Of a stretch of 64,000 nucleotides of DNA, positions 33,893 through 43,752 are shown in pieces. Numbering within the stretch: the stretch's first letter is position 1; each line of letters starts with the position of its first letter. Under the pieces are notes generated by a model, which saw only the letters and a program-made list of their open reading frames with translations, had not been told where the DNA came from and did not search any database. Source of the stretch: Dryomyza anilis (Eukaryota > Arthropoda > Insecta > Diptera > Dryomyzidae); the NCBI GenBank assembly GCA_951804985.1, contig OX638136.1:2917852-2981851 (forward strand). The letters are read 5' to 3'. Both the position numbers and the translations under genes were made by a program.

Positions 33893-34364
33893 ATGAACAC
33901 TTCTGCTCCTGTAGCAGGGGGTTCATCGTGCCCCTCCATCTCCAAAATTTTTTGAGACAGCTAGGAATCTAGAGGAGGATAACGACAACGCAGTGGTTCC
34001 CACACCAGTAGAGAAAAGTGTCGGTTCAGCTATGCCTACGACTAATCCTCCACTGTATGGCTGCTCGACAGTGTTGTTTCACGAATATCACGAACCCAAA
34101 CACAGGCGAGCAATATGCTGGATAACTGGTCCAATCAGGAAAACAGCGGAAGTGTTTGCCTGCCTACATGCTCAGAACCAGGGCATTGAAACGAACAGAT
34201 GGAAAATTTATAGTCATAAACCAGAGCGATGTCCGGAGGACAAGAAGGGCTCAACCCTGGTTGTTGGATTAGACCAGAAGTCGTTAGATGTCATGCTATC
34301 TAAGTACGACAGCCATCTAAACTTATTCTTTGGACGGATCAAATTCCGAATCAATTCCAAATGA
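33893..34364 (+). pseudogene. LOA-like LINE ORF1 fragment (DUF4780-like)
   Basis: ATG at 33893 gives MNTSAPVAGGSS and onward to SISKIF, then a one-base shift in the run of A and T at about 33944-33954 leads to the frame that is open to 34364. The C-terminal 90 residues read RRAICWITGPIRKTAEVFAC, RWKIYSHKPE, STLVVGLDQKSLDVML and FFGRIKFRI, the pattern of the DUF4780 domain found in LOA ORF1 (family knowledge). In those elements ORF1 binds RNA. ORF2 does not follow; sequence changes to an unrelated gypsy piece by 34647. Confidence 0.55.
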
Positions 34365-34646
34365 ATAGGCACATGATTAGAAACGAGTTAATTATCCTGT
34401 CATGATATTTACTCAGATCAATCTACTTCTCTCGTTGCAACTTGTTATATATTGTTTTAAATTCTTCTATGGCCATAGATTCAAATATTATATCTTTTTT
34501 GTTCAAAGCTAATCGTATATTTTTAAATTTTTGATGATAGTTTCTCCAATGTCAGCTGCGTGCTCAGTAGATTTTCGCTATATCTTGCTATTACTTTATA
34601 ATTATTAACTTCAATGCTACATCTTGCAGAACCGTGTTGTAAAAAC
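34365..34646. other. Unassigned AT-rich stretch
   Basis: Between the LOA-like fragment and the gypsy fragment. No gene seen; may be gypsy linker sequence too decayed to read. Confidence 0.35.
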
Positions 34647-35190
34647 CTAAGTTTTCTTACATTTTACAAATCTGCTATTGATGTACAAATCCCATATAAA
34701 AAGTTGTTCAAGCTTTTGCTCGGATATGCACTCCTTAATTTTGATGTTGTATTTCCTTTCTGAATACAATTTTTTATACATATTTCTAGTTACTGCTAAA
34801 ATTACATCATTTCTAGTTTCATTTCCGGTGGGTGTCATTGATTTTAATGATTCGCTATTAAGAACGATCCTGACAATGTATCTGCATTGGTGTTCATCTT
34901 TAAATCGTAATCACATAAATCCAATCTGATTCTAGTCATTTTTAACGACGGATTTCTATGCGAGAAAAGTGATAGTAATGGTCTATGGTCAGTGATTACA
35001 GAAAATTTTCTACCATAGAGGTATGGGCTAAAGAAATGTATACCCCAGTGGATAGCTAAAAGTTCCTTCTCTATTATTGGTTTATTCAAGTCATACCTAC
35101 GATGGTGACTTGCTTGCGTATGAAATTGGTAAATCGTAACCAACGTAACCTTGTGACAATACTACTCCTAATGCATAATTAGACGCATCT
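34647..35190 (-). pseudogene. Gypsy RNase H fragment (fourth gypsy family)
   Basis: Minus-strand frame: DASNYALGVVLSQGYVGYDL and ISYASKSPS just upstream of 35143, then 34844-35143 with EKELLAIHWGIHFFSPYLYG, FSVITDHRPLLSLFSH, MTRIRLDLCDYDL and NTNADTLS. The Asp-Glu-Asp residues of RNase H are recognisable. Six or so residues before NTNAD are missing. 34647-34838 continues as the linker to integrase. It is truncated at about 35190 by the RTE-like LINE. Different from F1, F2 and F3. Confidence 0.75.
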
Positions 35191-36360
35191 GTGAGATGAA
35201 GCCGCGCCAGTCGGATCTGATTTGCGCGCGCTGACGCCAGTTAGAAATACCAAGCATTGCCAGGTTGTCCTCAACTTGGACTTTCCAACGCAGATTTGGA
35301 CGCTCTCTTTTACGCTGTCCACCTTCGAGTTTCGATTCAAGCACCTTCTTGGTTGGAGTGTTTTCATCCATTCGTTCGACATGACCTAGCCAGCGAAGCC
35401 GCTGGATCTTGATTCGCTTGACTATGTCAATGTCGCCGAATAACTCATACAGCTCGTGATTCATCCTGATTCGATACTCGTTAGCAAAGCAGATAGGGCC
35501 AAAGATTTTACGGAGAATCTTTCTCTCGAACGCCCCCAGTACTCTCTCATCGGTGGAGGCCAGCATCCATGTTTCTGCACCATAAAGTAGGACGGGCATG
35601 ATGAGTGACTTGTAGAGCGTTATTTTTGTCCGGCGAGAGAGGGCTCTACTTCTCAATTGCCTACTGAGCCCAAAGTAACACCTGTTGGCAAGAGTTATTC
35701 TTCGTTTGATCTCCAGGCTGACGTCGTTGTTGCTGTTTACGCTGGATCCCAGATAGACGAAGTCCTTCACAATGTCGAACTTGTGGGTGTCAAAATCAGC
35801 TTTTTGTCCAAGACTCTCGGACTCTTTTTTGCTTGTTGACACAAGGAACTTCGTCTTGTCCTCGTTCACCGCTAGACCCATTCGACGCGACTCTTTCTCC
35901 AATCTGGAGAATGCTGCGCTGACTGCTCGTGTGCTCCTGCCAATGATATCAATATCGTCGGCATAGGCCAGCAGCATGACACTTTTGTTGAGGATAGTGC
36001 CGCTTTGACGGAGTTCGGCAGCTCGAACTATTTTCTCCATCAATAAGTTAAAAAAGTCGCACGATAGGGACTCACCCTGTCTGAAACCTCGTTCGGTATG
36101 AAATGGAGAGGTCTTTTCCTATTCTCACTGAGCAACGTGTGTTGCTCAGGGTCATCCTGCAAAGCCTTAAAAGTTTCGCAGGTATACCGAACTCTGACAT
36201 TGCGGCGAATAATCGTTCTCTTATCGGAGTGTCGAAGGCGGCTTTATAGTCGACTAATAGGTGGTAGGTGTCAATCTGTTTTTCTAGGGTTTTTTTCTGG
36301 ATTAAGCGCAATGTGAAAATCTGGTCTATGGTGGATTTTCCAGGTCTGAAGCCGCACTGA
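35168..36360 (-). pseudogene. RTE-like reverse transcriptase, copy 1
   Basis: 36072-36311 has the palm start (YHLLVDYKAAFDTP, MTLSNTRCSVRIG). After a small deletion, 35168-36043 (291 residues) continues with SVMLLAYADDIDIIGRSTRA (catalytic YADD), then KIRRITLANRCYFG-like thumb sequence, GAETWMLAS and the C-terminal LRWLGHVERM and RPNLRWKVQVEDNL. The fingers region and linker to endonuclease are lost in the deletion at about 36370. The last residues run into flanking sequence. Confidence 0.82.
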
Positions 36361-37972
36361 TAAGGTCATCATCTTGCGGTGATGATGACACCGGTCAGCA
36401 GTCTAGAGAAGTGATCCCTCCATATTTTCAGTGTGCTCTGGATCTCTGTCACTAGATTTCCGTTCTCTTCTTTACAAGAAGGGGCTCCGGATTTTGAACC
36501 TCCGGCTAGGCGTCTTATTTTCTCGAAAAATTTTCGATCCTCATTCCTGTCCCCATGCATCTCAGTCTCCTCACACTCACGTCTTTCTTCCTCGCTTTTT
36601 TTGCGCCTGAAAAGACGACCCTCTTCTCTCTTCTTTGTAACGCTCCTTCTCTGCAGTGGACGCGCGACACTCTTGGTCATACCACTGATTCCTCAGGAGG
36701 GCGTTGGAATCCAAGCACCTCTTCGGCAGCCGTACGCATAGAGCGGGAGATGTGATTCCACTGCGCGCTTAGATCATCGAGAGGAGGAGTGCTTTGTCTA
36801 AGCAGGTGTGAGAGTCGAGTGGAAAAGGATTGCGTTGTCTGTTGTGATTGCAGCTTTCCGACGTCTAGCTTTCTCTGCGTTTCGTTCCGTACGTTCTTCG
36901 CAGCGCGTAAGTGTGTGCGGACCTTGGCTGCTACAAGGTAATGATCCGAGTCCTTATTGGCACCTCGGATAGTGCGTACGTCCATCACGCTCGAAGCGTG
37001 CCTTCCGTCAATCACAACGTGATCAATTTGATTTCGAGTTTTTTGATCGGGCGACAACCATGTGGCCTTGTGGATATCGAAATGTTCGAATCTAGTGCTA
37101 CTAACTACCATGTTTCGTGCTGCAGCCTCCATACGAAGTGTTGGCATGGAGGCTAAATTTTCCGATTTTGGGACAAAAGATGGCTTCTCTGCCCACCTTG
37201 GCGTTAAAATCGCCTAGCACGATTTTGATATCGTGGCGGGGGCAGCGCTCGTATCCGTTGTCTAGGCGCTCGTAGAAGCGCTCTTTTGTCTCGTCATCTT
37301 TCTCGTTCGTCGGAGCGTGTGCACAAATTAGGCTGATATGGAAATATTTAGCCTTGATGCGGATTGTTGCCAGCCTTTCGTCCACGGGCGTGAACCTAGA
37401 GAAGGTGGCCTAGAGAAGATCTCTAGAGAAGGTCTCTTGCCGACCACAAATCCACATCCAAATTCGTGTCTCTCCGCATGGCAGCTGTAGTAGATATCAC
37501 AGGACGCTTGTTTCGAACATCCCTGTCCCGTCCATCGCATCTCCTGGATAGCGGTGATGTCAGCCTTATATTTTTCGAGGACATCTGCCAGCTGGATAGA
37601 GGCACCTTCCCTATAAAGGGTCCGGACATTCCAGGTGCATATCCGTAAATCATGGTCCTTAAAACGTTTGCGTGAGTCGTCATCGTTGTAATCGGTCGTT
37701 ATCCGAAGCTTCTTTTTTGTTTTCATTGGGTTTCATAGGTTTTTTCCGTGGTGGGACCAAAACCCAACGCATGAACCCTCACTCTGAGGGAAATGCTCGC
37801 CACTCACTTTAGCCGACTTCTACACCGGGTGGTATAGAGCGCCGTTTCCAGGGACTTCCACGAGGAGGACTTCCACCGAAGTGGAGTTGTCACCATCTGA
37901 CAATTTGCCAATTCTGGTGACCAGTGAGTTGACTTGAGACGACACCGACAAGGATTGCGCTGGCTTCGCCAT
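35190..37972 (-). mobile_element. RTE-like LINE, copy 1, both ends truncated or rearranged
   Basis: Homologous over its length to copy 2 at 49835-53060. It carries endonuclease (36677-37747) and reverse transcriptase (35190-36360). Relative to copy 2 it lacks about 390 bases at 36370-36400, where a 23-base filler including GGTGATGATG occurs, and lacks the last 30 bases of the 3' end. It abuts the gypsy RNase H fragment at 35190. Confidence 0.82.
36677..37747 (-). pseudogene. RTE-like endonuclease, copy 1
   Basis: APE-type endonuclease in three overlapping frames. 37328-37726: CTWNVRTLYREGASIQLADV and AIQEMRWTGQG. 37101-37385: ICAHAPTNEKDDE, KIVLGDFNAKVGREA. 36677-37147: NQIDHVVIDGRHASSVMDVR and KDSDHYLVAAKVR. 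Asn, Glu, GDFN and SDH catalytic motifs are all present, but a duplication near 37410 and a small rearrangement near 37125 break the frame. The enzyme would nick target DNA to prime reverse transcription. Confidence 0.8.
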
Positions 37973-38605
37973 TGTACGTATATGTTTGGGAAACATAACG
38001 TATATGTTTGGGAAACATAAGAAATATTTGGAAATGTGGCATGTGTAAACATATAACGTGTGTTGAAAAAATCTTGATATACAATTTTTGGACATGTTGC
38101 AAATTTTGAACATAAAAGCAATTGTCAAGTGCTTCTTAATATAGCATCAATTTTTCAACCATGGTTTTAATCAAATTAAAACATTTCTGTTGCTTTTCGA
38201 ACGAATGAAAAAAAAAAAAACTTTTTGAAAGAAAAAGTGAGATTTATGTATCGTTTGCAAAATATTAAAATGATCGCAATTCCAATATCTTTTGAAATAC
38301 AAATGAAATAAATACAAATAAAAAAGTTAAAATATGTATAGTATGCTGAAGCGATTCATAAGGGCATTTTTGTTTAATTTTTTTAATTCATATGCGTGAC
38401 GAAAAATCGTCCATTCATTAAAATAAAATGTTCAATATATATTACCACAACAGTCGCGACAAAACAATATTATAAATTTAAATTTAATAATGAGGAGCTG
38501 TAGGGTGTCGCATTTTTTATATTTTTTCATGTCAAATTTTCAAAAATTTCAGTTCAGTCACTCAGAAGCATTCGTTGACGACGGATGTATATTTGATTTT
38601 TTTAA
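37973..38605. other. AT-rich stretch with a short tandem repeat
   Basis: 37975-38018 holds two direct copies of a 22-base unit (ACGTATATGTTTGGGAAACA plus TA) followed by a decayed third. The rest is AT-rich with no gene seen. Confidence 0.6.
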
Positions 38606-39812
38606 CCCATTAAAGCCTGCCGAATCAGATAAACAGTGCAATAATTCCCATCATGTCTTCCCATAATACGTACATCAGGTGCGAAGAATTTTGTTCGAAA
38701 TGCACCGAGCACCACTACATGAAATTGTATATCTCTGCGTGCAATTCCCTCCATTTTAAAAAAATTTCAGTAAGATAAAGTTTAAAACATTTTTTTAAAA
38801 ATTTTGACAGCAAACACATTGCGAACTAATATTTAAATGTTTTTCAAGAGAGCTTAGAGAATTGTGGTAAATTACTCTCCCGACACACTTTTTTTGTAAC
38901 ACTTTTTTTTTTTGAATTTTTGCAAAAACTAATATCTGGACACAGATTTGTTTGCCATTATCCATAGGGAAAGGTTCATATTTTATTTTGTGATAAAGTT
39001 TGCAACTGCTACATGTGGAAATCGTGCGATAACTTGCGATATAAAGTATCAAAAATGGCCTTTTTCGCAACTTTGACTCAATTTTTTGCAAAATCTCGAC
39101 GTAAAGGGAAAATTCTGAGTACGTAGCAAGAATTAGGAGACAGAAATATACCAGAAAAGATAAGTTTTATTTGTGTGGAAAATTTTTGTAGAACAGTGTA
39201 ATTGGTTAAGTAACTATTACCTTTTACTTCTTGAGTAAATGGTAAAAAATAGGTGAAACGTCAAACTTGGTTCAAATGTTCTACTTTAAAAATAGATCAA
39301 TTTGATATTTGATTTATGGTTCCCCAAATATGCTGACTTGAAAATTAAAAATAACACTGTTCATAGGGATATATATGAACCTTGCCCATCGTATATTTGG
39401 TAAAAAATCTGTGTCCAGATATTAGTTTTTGCAAAAAAAAACAATAAGAAATTTATGTTACCTAAAAAGTGTGTCAAGAGTAATTCTTCACAATTCTCCA
39501 AGCTCTCTTAATTATTTTTTAAATTTAAGTTCCCAGTGTTTTGAAGTCAAATTTTCGAAAAAATGTTTTAAACTTTTTCTTACTGAAATTATTTCGGAAT
39601 ATTTTTAAATGGTTGTATTTGAAATATTTCATTAAAAAGGAGGGAAATACACGCAGCGATATATAATGTAATACGGAAATAATGTAGTGGGGCTAGGTGC
39701 AAAAATAGACAAAATTATTACCATGTGATGTGTCCGCATTATAGTAAAACATGATATGGAAAATATGCATTGAGTAATCTAGTGTGTATTTGATTCGGCA
39801 GGCTTTAAAGGC
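38606..39812. mobile_element. Foldback element with piggyBac-type TTAA flanks
   Basis: TTAA at 38602-38605 and 39813-39816. Left end CCCATTAAAGCCTGCCGAAT, right end inverted GCCTTTAAAGCCTGCCGAAT. The two halves are long imperfect inverted repeats: for example GCAAAAACTAATATCTGGAC at about 38921 is inverted at about 39413, and AGAGAGCTTAGAGAATTGTG at about 38848 at about 39490. No transposase frame. TTAA targets and C-rich tips point to a non-autonomous piggyBac-type element. Confidence 0.78.
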
Positions 39813-39819
39813 TTAAAAT

Positions 39820-40037
39820 AATCTTAGGGTTTCCCTCATTAACTCCCTACGATTTCCCGATGAAAATGTCCTTAAGAGGAACAGATAATGTAGCTATGGT
39901 CGGGACCACTCATTATTTGGATAATGTAAACCCTGGTATGGTGAACATGATCAGGGCATAACAAGGCAATGTTCGTTCAAATAGGGCTTAACTGATAAGA
40001 ACCCGACCATTTCCTCATGGCGCATCGGGTAAATTTC
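39820..40037. repeat. Dispersed repeat, inverted copy at 59219-59345
   Basis: AATGTAGCTATGGTCGGGAC and GAACATGATCAGGGCATAAC match, inverted and with substitutions, the sequence around 59219-59345 (GATCATAGCTACATTAG, TCTTATCATGTTC). It ends at AAATTTCCACTAGGG where the inverted repeat arm begins. No coding content. Confidence 0.55.
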
Positions 40038-40300
40038 CACTAGGGTACAGAAGTGCGCAAATATAGAAAAAGGCGCAAATTTTTCAAAAAAGCATAAAAT
40101 TTCAAATGCTCCTTTATAAAAATTGCGTCTTTCTAAAAGAGCGCAAAATTCTAGAGAAAGGCGTAAAATGTTCAAAAAATACAAAATAATATGCGCCTAA
40201 TATTCAGAATTTGTATGACTTTTTAAAAGAGCGGCAACTATATAGAAAGAAGCTAAATTAAAAAGAAAACACACACAAAATGGAAAAGGCGCCTAAAATA
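40038..40300. repeat. Right arm of the distant inverted repeat
   Basis: Starts CACTAGGGTACAGAAGTGCG and ends near AAAATGGAAAAGGCGCCTAA, inverted matches of 33473 and 33300. The middle has short AGGCGCAAA and GAGCGCAAAAT repeats. Confidence 0.7.
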
Positions 40301-40891
40301 TAGAAAAAGACTATGTTTGAAAAAAACGTATGTTTTGCAGTTCTTACCACTAATTATGACCCATAACGATGTCTTTTTAATGTTCACTTATTGCATTCTC
40401 AAAAAGCTATCCAAAAGGTGAATTTCTAACAAGTCCCTTTTGTATCGGTTTTTAGTCAGCTAAACGATGTCAGTATTCCGTACTCGGAAATGCAACAATG
40501 TTTCGATAAATCAACTGTTTTCGTTTTCCACATCTGTTAAAAATTCAATAAATTAAAATCATAAAATTGTTACGACGCGAGCTGACTTGTAAGTTTTTAT
40601 TACGATTTTATTTACAAACATCATAATTATATCTCTACTGTTTTCAGTAAGTTCCAACCAGGAGTGGAAAATAGCTGTGCGCCTCGCCAGCGCAATAACG
40701 CATCAGCAATTTGGCGAAGACGCATCAGTACGAGCAAAGCATAAATAAATCCACAGACGCCCACCGCAATAGAAGACGCATCAAAGACCATAAAAAACTG
40801 TCAGCATTCATCGGGCATCGATCTTATTCACACGATCGAATTAACACCAATGACCATACGCTAAAGTCACGCTGCTCATCGATGTCGTTGT
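40301..40891. other. Unassigned region upstream of a coding-like segment
   Basis: AT-rich to about 40640, then more balanced in composition, with an open 65-residue frame (40711-40908) of no recognised kind. No gene assigned. Confidence 0.4.
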
Positions 40892-40893
40892 TA

Positions 40894-41117
40894 TGGACGC
40901 GTTCCTAGACTCCCACAACTGGGGGTATGAAACGGCATTCTGGAATGAATTCATGAAGTTAAAACGCTTCGCGAACCGTACATCCGATTTTCCAGCGCTC
41001 AACTAGCTTATCGAACATCGTACGCGATGGAAACAAGAATCAGCAGCTGGAGAGCGCCAACAGATTCTACAGAAACAACAGAAGCAACAATCGCCATTAT
41101 CAGCTCGAATTGTAAAA
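40894..41117 (+). pseudogene. Unrecognised coding-like fragment
   Basis: ATG at 40894 gives MDAFLDSHNWGYETAFWNEF followed by MKLKRFANRTSDFPALN, a TAG, and in the same frame LIEHRTRWKQESAAGERQQI and a Gln/Lys-rich end, stopping at TAA (41115-41117), with AATAAA right after. Composition is less AT-rich than the flanks. The amphipathic, Gln-rich end could be coiled coil. I do not recognise the family; it may be a host exon or a retrotransposon gag piece. Confidence 0.35.
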
Positions 41118-41443
41118 TAAAGATTGTTAAATATTAATTAGAAAATAAATATACAAAAAAAAAAGTTTTAGTTTAAATATCTGTTAAAATAAAAATGACA
41201 GATAGGAAATTTGGCAGAAAGAACATTTTTTGACGTCATCCTTTTGGTATACTTTTTGGTGACTTAAACCGGTTCCATTTCAGCTGATGAAAAGACGTCT
41301 CTAAGAAAATTACTTTAAGACATCTTAATGTCATCTTCGTCATTATTGCTTGTTTTGTATATTTTTTCGGATTTAAACATTTTTAACATATCGTTCGATG
41401 GTCAAAATATATGCAATTTGAATTTAAAGTATATCGAACACAT

Positions 41444-42975
41444 TTAAAGTATATCTGCTGTTTCAATGGCCATTTTATTGCGTAACTTATCTTTAATGAT
41501 GTTAAATATTGAAAAAGCTCTCTCAACACTAGCATTAGAAAACGGTAACGACAAAAACGTTGTGGCTAGTTTGCTGATATGCTTAAACTTTACGATTCCA
41601 CCTGCGTCTTTTTTTATCGAACACCTCAGCTCAGATGAATTAATATTTGTCCAATTAGTCATGTGAAGTATATTCCATTCAAGTAGTGTGGCGTCAGGAT
41701 CCTCACAAACTCGTTTAAAATTGCTTATTAAATCCGATATGTCTGGTTTAACTTGACTAGTCGCAGTGGCAGGTGTAAAGGTTACAATGTTTTCTAGTAA
41801 ATTAATATTGTTCGGTATCTCTTGATACCGAAGAAGATAGTTCATTGAAGGAAAAGCTGAAGTTTATGCAATCGGTTGGCATTATATAATTTTCATATTT
41901 AAAGATTTGCGTTTGACTTTTAGTACATCTTTTCAAGTTTTCTGGGCTCACTATTGTTTGAAAAGTTGCGTACAATAGTTCGTGCAGATCTTCAAATAAT
42001 TTTAATGGATCAGCATTTTCGCTTTGAAACAATCTATTCAACTTGGTAACATGTTTTAATGCATTTTTTAAAAAAGTTAAATATAACTTGTTTGGTTTCG
42101 ATGCGTACATTTGATGCAATAGTTCCGCTGTATAACATCTTTTATTCGTTGCAGCCAGTTGAAAATGTATTTGTAGTGAATCCCATTGATCCAAATTTTT
42201 TTCAATTGCATTGGATCGAGTTCCAGACAACTTATCAATTTTTAAAGGTGTTTTGTTTTCAATTAAATTATAAATTTGTGCATACTCAACTTGCCTTTTT
42301 GTGCTGTTGGAAAACTAATTATGTGTATCTCTCACAATAAACTCTAAATGCCTAGGTAGAACTTTAGTCGCGTTTTCAGCTGCAAGATGGAGCGAGTGAC
42401 AAACGCACTTTACGACGACTAAATCAGAAAAATCACATTTTATTATTGAAGCAACAGAATTATGTCTGCCGATCATAACATTTGTAACATTTGTAAAATC
42501 TATAAAATGTGGTTACAATTTTTTTTTTAACAACGCTAAAATAGCGGATAATAAAGCAAAGAACTTTTTTGGTATCAACGGCTGTTGTTTCTTCGATAAT
42601 TAAAAAGTAAAATCTATCTCCAACATCAGCAACTAGTTCTTTTAGGAAACATGGCGCTAAAACATTTTTTATGAGCTCAGTGCACTTCTTACAATGTAGC
42701 TTAATCCCACTGAGAACAGGAGATTTTCCATCTAACTTTGTGATAAGTTCGCCAAGATGGTCAATAGTGCGAATTGAACAATGCTCCGCAGAAAATGCCG
42801 CCAATTTAAGATCGATAATTTTTTTTCGTCGCTTAGAATTGGCACGACAAAACTGGAAATTGTCTTCAGACTTGAAATTTCGATGTTCTGTTGTAAAGAA
42901 TCCTTATGTTTTCTTGTATCTTTATGGGCGACAAGGTCCTTTCTGTGCGCTTTCAGGAAACATTTACAGTATAGA
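41444..42975 (-). pseudogene. hAT transposase (ZMYM/KIAA1586-like), 3' part
   Basis: Minus-strand pieces in order. About 42732-43000: a zinc-finger end, NLYCKCFLKAHRKDLVAHKD and TRKHK. 42460-42804: middle part with HLGELITKL and FLIIEETTAVDTKK. 42340-42450: VVVKCVCHSLHLAAENATKV. 41802-42230: insertion domain. 41444-41845: the hAT dimerisation region, KHISKLATTFLSLPFSNASV then ERAFSIFNIIKDKLRNKM. Stops and shifts occur throughout. The N-terminus continues beyond a LINE insertion at 45985-46070. Confidence 0.78.
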
Positions 42976-43735
42976 TTTTTGCTACATTCGTGGGCTAAGG
43001 GCGAACTTTTTCTCGGTATATGCGTATGTGTCCATCCATAGGCCACAAATAATGGCACTAGGTGAGACCCAGGTTAATGAGGGTGCAGATCCACTGGATT
43101 TTCATATACCTGGTTATCACCTATTGCCATTATTCTCTGCCCATAGGGGCCTTGCTCTTTTTATCCGAAGTGACGTTGCGTATCAACTGCAGCAACAACA
43201 TAGTGTGTCGGATAGCGAATTTAATACTATTTGGGTTAAATTCAAAATACAAACACACATCATGCACTTGTGCTTTCTTTATAGGAGTCCGAATTTAGAT
43301 AGGGTTTCCACCTGTAATAAGCTGGATGCCTTATCTGATTCGATCTCAAATATATTGGAGCAATTTCCAGGCAGTGAAATTGTTGTTGCCGGCGATTTTA
43401 ATGTGCACAACGCCACTTGGTTGAGCCACTCGGGTCTATCAACACAGGAGGGTTGTTATGTTGAGCTTTTTGCCGAGTGCAACCAACTCACTCAAATAGT
43501 GAAAGAGCCGACGTATATTCCACGCGTCGGCGGGCAAAGCCCAAAAGTCCTAGACCTTTTTCTGACTTCACATCATGAAAAATATGATGTAAAAGTCCTT
43601 GCACCTCTTGGCACCACTGTACTGTTTCCGCTGAGTTTTCGTATTCTAGTTTACACGCCTCTTCGATTAAAGCCCCGAAGAGGAATGTATGGCTTTACGA
43701 AAAAGCAAATTGGGTTGCGTTAAATGATTTTTTTC
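42975..43735 (+). pseudogene. LINE endonuclease domain
   Basis: Frame ending at 43723. MALGETQVNEGADPLDFHIP carries the catalytic Glu, then HRGLALFIRSDVAY, CFLYRSPNL, EIVVAGDFNVHNATWLSHS and VLDLFLTS. The SDH motif is not seen; the sequence reads APLGTT and drifts. A frame change near 43680 (the sequence NVWLYEKANWVALNDFF continues in another frame) separates it from the reverse transcriptase. Frame sequence upstream of 42975 belongs to the hAT strand and is not part of it. Confidence 0.8.
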
Positions 43736-43752
43736 GCAACTTTAATTGGAAA

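Noticed and set aside
37804..38121. Minus-strand frames with repeated FPNIYV peptides near 37.8-38.1 kb
   Set aside because: They come from the 22-base tandem repeat at 37975-38018 and RTE 5' flank; no homology.
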